The translations under genes were made by a program, and so were the position numbers. The notes under the pieces were generated by a model. It was not told the DNA's origin. It saw only the letters and a program-made list of their open reading frames with translations, and did no database searches. Positions 57,457 through 64,000 of a DNA stretch of 64,000 nt are shown piece by piece (the stretch's first letter is position 1; each line of letters opens with the position of its first letter). The DNA comes from Kappaphycus alvarezii (Eukaryota > Rhodophyta > Florideophyceae > Gigartinales > Solieriaceae). Location: NCBI GenBank assembly GCA_002205965.3, contig NADL03000022.1, positions 372,001-436,000 on the forward strand, written 5' to 3'.

Positions 57457-60400
57457 TTTACATATTGAAGAACTTGATTACTTGACACTTCATGTGGAGT
57501 AAGAGAGATTATCCTCGTTGAGCTACTATTTCGCCTGAATTATTGGAGAAAGCCCATCGGAAGGAAATAGGCGCCACCGACCGAACCCTGCGGGTGCGTT
57601 GTCGAAAAAGGGTTAAAATAGTCGCAATACAATAGTATCTGTACAAAAAGTATAGAATATTGTCGGCCACTAATCCCTTTTTCGATCTCTCAGCCTTTTT
57701 TGGGTTGTCGTTTGGAGTACTTCTTTTGCCCTCATACTGCGAATCAATAACTAAATCGATCTGACTTTTTGTTGACAAAAAAATGATATTGACCCTTCCT
57801 TACTGTCAATTCGGAACTAGATCACTCTTAGTGTGGAAGGTGCCCTTTATCTGCGCTAAAAAATATGACGTATCACACCCACAATCGTACTGCATAGTTC
57901 CAAATCGTAGATGGACACAATTTTGGCACGGAAAGAGGTATGAGTGGTTGGAAAACCGTGCATATATCCCCAGGAGTCGATGTATCTTCACCAATATCAT
58001 CTTTATCCAAGAATGCTTTGATTATAAGCTTTTATATATCTACAGTATCTGCAGAGTGCAGAAATGTCTTGCTTTTCTCTGATTGTATTGCTCACCATGC
58101 GCAAACCAGCTATTACCATGGAAACCCCTTGCACCATACCAATCATTGGATCGATACCCAAAATATTAGACAGGAGCTCTGTTGGTTCGTCATCAATTAA
58201 GAGTTACGCGCAGATACCTACATGCAATGGAAGCAAATTGAGTGCCATTTCTGTAAATATAGACACCGTACTCCGCATGAAGTAAAATCAATCTACTGGT
58301 TACAACATGACTTTATTCTATCGTCGGAACAGGCATTTCAGACGTTCTTCGGATTCTGAATAGTGGTTCCTCGTTACAGCCAAGTTGACCATTCTCAAAA
58401 AGCTGCCAGAAAAGGAACGGATTGCAGACATAGTACCTGGCCTAGGAGATTCGTAGTACGATAAGAACTGGTATCGTATCTTTTTTACATATTTCAACTG
58501 TTCAGCATGTTTTTGATTACAGGTTTGGTGACATCTGATTTCTTCGTCTTCAATGTTATCCCTATTATACGATAAGTTGAAACCTATACGTCTATTCACA
58601 GTATCGGACCTGAGTTTCCCGATTGATAACCATTCTTTTCCAGATATACCAACACAATAGACGGAAAGGGATGGTTCAGAGTTGTTTACTTTAACGTCTT
58701 ATTTCCTTATAGTTTGGTAGATGTTTTTCCATGCCAATCTCTCTCCCTGATTTTCCTTCGTGCTCCATATCGCTACAATCCGAGCCTGAGTACTCAGGAC
58801 TTGTTACATAGAAGTGAATGTCTATAAAATCTTTCACGAAATTGTAATGGTCCACAGAGAAACGTACGCTTCCTGAAACCATGGACGACGCCAATCGTGA
58901 TTTACCGTTCCGCCAATGTCTCAAAAAATCACTCGTAATTCTAGCATTGAAACCGCGAACGTCATATGATGAACTTCTCTCGATTTGACTGTCTGTGTCA
59001 TAGGCGATGGATTCATGAAGAAAGAACGGCTGAACCTACTTTGGAGATATGTTTCCATAGTTTCTTGAACTACGCACGTCTTCAGTTTCTTAAGCAGATT
59101 GGCTACCAATACTTTCTGTGTTATCAACTCGCGCTCCAGTACTAGAGTGAAGATGAATGTCCTCGATCGTTCCATGACTGTTCGCTGCCCGTTTCTCAGG
59201 ATCCTGCAAGTCGGCATCATCAGTTCTGATAGGCATAATTGTTTCCCTCCCACCTTGACTTTAAGATCTACTTACACGCTTCCTTCCATGTTGTGCCTCG
59301 AGGAAGACGGAGCTGAAGGCTCTCCTTCGTATCCTCGGCAACTTTAGGATGTCCAAAAGTAGGCCTCCGGTATTTGCAGCAGTGTAGGTGGTCTCGTTCC
59401 AAGATAATGGAGAAATGAATTCATTCAACCATCAATACAGCATAGGATACAGAATAAATCACTTCACTGTAGTTCACCTACGACCCTAGCGTCATAGCCC
59501 GTTGAAGGCTCCTTGCTAGGTGTATCAATAAATGTTTAACACATCGGAGTTTCCAGGCACTATCAGTATTATACTCAGTGTACTGGTAAAAATAATGAAT
59601 AAGTAGAATTACCACGTATCATGCCGCATCTAAAATAATTATTTTCTGATGGCATAAGCTATTAGAATTAATGCCTGCCAGTGGCATTTTCCAAATTTAA
59701 CTCAATGTTGTACAGCGTTGATCTAAGTCCGTTAACGCAACGTGTAGCACATCCAAGTACACGATACTGTTTGTAAGTCAGCGGATCGATCGTTTACACG
59801 ACTCATTCTAGAGGCTGAACGCAAAACCACCATCAATCTGCAAAGAGGTGAGGAGATATAAACAAATCGTCAGCTCCACGCGAGATGTCCTGCACCATCA
59901 GAAAAATAAACAAAAACTCTTGCCCTCTTGTATGCTGAATGCCTCACCAGAATCAGTGGAAAAATGTGTCCGGGACTGCTTCCACGAATTAATTCAGATT
60001 TTCCGCAAAACTTAATGGGTGAGATCAATGTACAATCAGAACTCGTAGTATGGTCTCAATCTGTTAGCCATCTTCAACTCATACAAGCTGTTATTTTGAT
60101 TTACATCAATGAAAAGAAAGCACTGGGAAGCAGCTCTCTGAGAGCGGTACCGGTGAATCAAAACAAAACTTCATATCTAGGCTTAATGGCAACAATTACA
60201 AAATAATTCACCCAAAGTACAGTAGAACAACTGAATGATACACTGCACGAGCAGAAAACTCAACTTAACAGACAAAACATTCTGGCTAGGAGATTTTCTA
60301 CTTCTGTCTCGATCGCAATGGCTTTCCCCTCCACCAAACCATTCACTGTTCTTTTCAACTCTGATCTGTGCGGAGACAATTTCGAACTACCAGAGTTTCC

Positions 60401-60808
60401 CCACCCAACAACCAACCACCCTCTACCTTCATAACCGCCCCTGCACCCAAGATCACCACCACTGCCTCTCAGGTTTCAGATGTTGATAGAACTCGATTCA
60501 TGTGCCGCCTTGGCGGCGTGGGATAGCCACTACTACGAGTACTATTGCTGCACCGAACACAGTAAATGGAAACCCTCCTCTGAATATCACTCAGAGGTCA
60601 CGGGCTGTACAACTAACGACCTTTGGGACGACTGGCCCATGTTCATCGACAAAGACATTGTGTAACCCGGGGGCTTACCGTTTCCAATGCATAAGGCGAT
60701 GCTTTTTTCCATGATATCATAGATCATCATCACAAGCCCTACAGCGATATGTTTCAAAGGGAAGAAGACAAAGTTGATGAATTAAAACTCACTTTACAAA
60801 GGGAGTAC

Positions 60809-60847
60809 ATGATACTATTTATAGTATCATACTATTTATAGTATCAT
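60809..60847. repeat. overlapping palindromes ATGATACTA-TTTA-TAGTATCAT
   Basis: A 22-bp hairpin-forming unit (9-bp arms, 4-bp loop) at 60809-60830 is repeated, sharing one arm, to 60847. Two alternative stem-loops, or one cruciform. Function unknown. Confidence 0.85.
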
Positions 60848-62174
60848 GGTACTGCGAGTGCACGCTGGGAAGTCGTTACTTAGTTGTGGAGCAGGAGACC
60901 ATAATGATTCTAGAAGAGTCATTCGTTCAGTTTCATCTTGGTTTCAAACACAATATAGCGGAGGTTATTCGATTTATGAAATACATGCTGTCCCGGGATG
61001 TCTTCTGTTGTAGCTGTTTTCTGTATGAAAAAGAATGGTGTCCATATTCTCCCTGTGTTTCAAGCAAAAAGGGGAAGGTAATGAGTACTCATATTTTCTT
61101 CCGGTACCGGTTCTTACAGTAACGGATGACGCAGTACTTGAGGTTGACCATGATGCGCCCAAAGGCAAAGTATGGGAAACAAGTTAACAAGGAGATTATG
61201 GCGTCAAAAAGTCAAGGTAGTTGGCCAGGAGAAGAAGGGTGAGCGAAGTTCCCGTCCTAAACTCTGTGTTCCGATGAGAAGAGTGGAACAGTTTCCCCGG
61301 TATAATGGCACTGGGGCGGTATCAGAAACGGTTAAACTCTGAGAATGAATTGAGTTTCGAAAGGTTGTTGTTAAAGCTTTACGAGATGCCATGAAAGTAT
61401 CTCCGCAATTATGTGCGAACTGCAGATTCTTACCAGGAGTATAGACAACAAAACACCCAAATAGGTATGTTAGTCAAGGATACACTGCACCGCAACGATG
61501 TTTCAAACGTTGGGAATTATTGGCGTCGGAAGAAAATGGGACGGGATATTCAGAATGCGGTGCCGAGACTTGGCAACGATGGTTTTGGAGAGAAAAACAC
61601 TGAGTATGGCTATGGGACTGGCTAAAGTGAGAACAAGCGTTGGCAAACGGACACAGGCAATGTATTTAAGCGACATATAGGGTATCGAGAGCACGATGAA
61701 GTTGGGGAGGAGTGCATATTATAACCATCAGCGCCCCCATGACAGAGGTACTGCAGGATACTCGTTATCTCGTGATCGCGGCCCATATACCAGGTAACCA
61801 TACAAAAAAGACCCGTACCGGATCAGACCCACCGATAGGAGGAGGTCAGATGCAGCATTCATTGATCTGACCGTTGCAATCAGGAACAATGACCCTTATG
61901 CTGAAAGAACGTAAACTTTGGGTCTACTTCGGGTTACTACCATCGTAGTTGTTTTTACTGGGTCTACAGCTATCAATTTATGTCTCTGTCTTTCAGACAA
62001 AGTTCCATGCTTTTCTGTCTAAGATGTTTGTAAATATTCAACGTGCAGTACGGCTGGAACGTATAGACATGAAACTAATTGCGTGTAGTACTGCCAATCA
62101 TTAGCTGCATCAATGCAGGTTGGGAAGCAAGTTTTTCACTGTGATGCTCTGCGCTCCACTCCGGAAGACATGAA

Positions 62175-62194
62175 TTTCCACACTCTTTCTCTTT
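62175..62194 (-). other. polypurine tract of the copia element
   Basis: On the minus strand the stop is followed directly by AAAAGAGAAAGAGTG and then TGGAAATTC, the expected purine tract and LTR start. The LTR's far end was not found. Confidence 0.45.
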
Positions 62195-64000
62195 TCAATC
62201 CCATAGCTGCATTCCAAATTTGGCGCACAAACGTCTGTCCTTCTCAATGTTATGATGCTTGGTGAATAGGTCCGTTGATAGCTTATTCCCAGAACGATAT
62301 CGTAAATTCACCAGTACACGTTCCACAGCATGTCTTACGAGATGATGTTCCACTTCAATGAGCCCCTTCCGTTCATTCAGTCCTTCATCTCAACTTAGCA
62401 ATATCATTCCTTGGTTATCGCCGTAAATGTCGATGGAATTATCATTTATGCCAAGCAGTTCGTTGATAAGTCGACTGAGCCATACTTCATCTCGATTTTT
62501 GAACGACATACCCACGTATTCCGCTTCCAGAGTAGATTGAGCGACTAAATTATGCTTCTTACTGCGCCACGACATAGCTGCGTCAGCGTAAGTAAACATA
62601 AAGCCACCTGTAGACTTTCGATCTTCGCTATCTCTCGCAAAATCAGAATCAGAAGTTCCTTCAAGAACCACAGCGTCATCCATTTGATAAATGATGCATG
62701 GCTTCCTTGTCCTATATAGGTAATTCAGAATTCTCTTTGCAACCAGCCAATGTTCATAACCATAGTGTTGCATAAAACGCGCAATGTACGACACCGAGAA
62801 AGCGAGATGTGGACGAACAGTGTTAGCAAGGTGCATGAGAGATCCTACAAGTACGCGAAATGGAATGTGCTCCGGGTCTTTTACTTTCGGCGGAGGGGCC
62901 TAAGGCACTGTGTTCAGAAGAGGAGTATAAATATGACCGGCTTTTTCAACCCCAAAATGTTTTGCAAGGCGGCGAATCATAGGTTCATTATGAAGTTGAA
63001 GAGTTCGGAGGTCAGCGCTGCGCCCGATATTCATTACTGAGAATAATTCATTCCTGAAAATTTCTTCGGTTCACCATTAACACGAATCTTTACATAGCTT
63101 CTCAGTTCTGTAGTAAACTAAAGAATTTGTTCCTTATTTCGTCCAATAACGATACCATCATCCATAGAAGAACAGTCCTGGATCGCTGCTCGAGATTTGG
63201 CAGCCCATGTTCTTCATGATATACTTGAGCTTCATCCTCCAGGCTCTTGAGGCCTGTTTCAATCCGTATATAGCTTGCTTAGTCCATACATGAGATCTTT
63301 CATGCGCTGATCTACAAAGTCTTCCGGCTGCTCCATGCAGAGTTCTCCTGAAAGGTTACCATACAGAAATACGGTAAAAACATCAAATTAGATACATTCA
63401 AGGTTCTGTGCAGGCATGATCGATTGTACAGATCGAACTGTGAAACAACTCACCACTGGCGAAAACAGTTCGTCGTAGTTGATGCTTGGTCTCTGCGTGA
63501 ATCTTCCTGCCACCAGTCTTGCACGATAGCGTTGTAGCCTACCAAATTCGTCAAGCCTCTTGAGGAATAATCAGCGGCTAGTGATTAATCTACAATTTTC
63601 TGGCGCGATATAAGGTTACAGACACATCGTTCCTTCATGTGAATCATTTCCTCACGCATGACATTTTTCCATTGTTGGGCTTCAGCTCCACTCAAATCTT
63701 CTCGAACAGTGAGAGGATTATCATGGTCACCGTTTCTCATGACATCTACGATGACCATAGAGAGAATAGCATCAAGTGAGAACCTTTGGGTGGCTTGGTG
63801 ATTCCTTTTTGACCTTGTAGGCTCTGGGGGATAGTGGGCTACAAGTTCTGGATCGTATTTGTATTCACCATGGGCATCCACATAAACAAGCTCGTCATCA
63901 TCTTCATCAGGATTGATACCCACTTCAACACCTTCATTCTTCACTTTCCCCGTATTCTCGTCCATTTTTCAAAATTTCCTTCTTCTCCATTTCTGTTTTC
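62195..64000 (-). mobile_element. 3' part of a Ty1/copia retrotransposon pol, continues beyond the window
   Basis: Minus-strand frames carry, from the right edge: an acidic linker with VYVDAHGEYKYDPE and REDLSGAEAQQWKNVMREEM (63640-63700), typical before copia RT; broken RT sequence (62840-63580) in which IYGLKQA-like and MDDGIVIGRNKEQIL segments can be seen; RNase H (RPHLAFSVSYIARFMQ, SDSDFARDSEDRKSTGGFMF, MSWRSKKHNLVAQSTLEAEY, IYGDNQGMI); and HHLVRHAVERVLVNL with STDLFTKH, ending at the stop 62195-62197. Integrase and Gag would lie beyond 64000. The RT part has several frame changes, while the RNase H is well kept. Confidence 0.9.

Larger units (their letters stand above)
57457..62194. other. 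AT-rich intergenic stretch
   Basis: Several minus ORFs of 60-110 codons (57509-57778, 58318-58599, 58691-58924, 58921-59253) might be upstream parts of the transposon relic to the left, but show no motif I can name. A palindromic repeat lies at 60809-60847. The part near 62190 probably holds the 3' LTR of the copia element. Confidence 0.4.

Overview
The window is nuclear DNA from a eukaryote. A 149-bp spliceosomal intron with a perfect TACTAAC branch point, a nucleoporin, an alpha-SNAP and many retrotransposon and DNA-transposon relics rule out a bacterium. Two genes point to a photosynthetic host: an LPA1/REP27-like photosystem II assembly factor and an isochorismate synthase of the phylloquinone/menaquinone pathway. 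Short, nearly intron-free genes in a repeat-rich background would suit a red alga, but that assignment is inference.

Layout: 0.2-1.7 kb, isochorismate synthase (-). 2.6-7.8 kb, a decayed Ty3/gypsy chromovirus (+). 8.1-13 kb, a second decayed Ty3/gypsy element (+). 14.3-14.4 kb, an ORF resembling the histone H3 tail (-). 14.5-21.2 kb, an AT-rich stretch without recognisable genes. 21.2-22.5 kb, an ISL2EU/Harbinger-like transposase relic (-). 22.9-23.6 kb, 3' scraps of a non-LTR retrotransposon. 24.1-25.2 kb, a pogo-like DDE transposase relic (+). 27.3-41.3 kb, the gene-rich core: a leucine-carboxymethyltransferase-like methyltransferase (+), LPA1-like protein (+), a one-pass membrane protein (-), a subtilase (-), a non-LTR retrotransposon with RT and a restriction-like endonuclease (-), alpha-SNAP (+) and the Nsp1/Nup62 nucleoporin (-). 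41.9-48.3 kb, a DIRS-like tyrosine-recombinase retrotransposon with an elaborate set of direct and inverted repeats. 49-62 kb, AT-rich DNA with a PIF/Harbinger transposase/Myb pair (52.4-54.7 kb) and a possible CACTA-type relic. 62.2-64 kb, the 3' end of a Ty1/copia element (-), running off the window.

Every identifiable single-copy gene is broken into two or more reading frames, yet keeps its conserved motifs. Where the step can be read it is almost always that of one missing base. The DIRS-like element shows the same pattern. This looks more like deletion-biased consensus errors in an unpolished long-read assembly than simultaneous pseudogenisation, and it should be settled before any gene here is called dead. 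The Ty3 elements and DNA transposons additionally carry in-frame stops and catalytic-residue changes, so they are truly decayed.

The most interesting items are the DIRS-like element, with a 40-bp sequence present three times at its module junctions; the H3-tail-like ORF; the GTAC-rich clusters in the 5' flanks of several genes; and the 140-bp inverted duplication at the 5' end of the non-LTR element.
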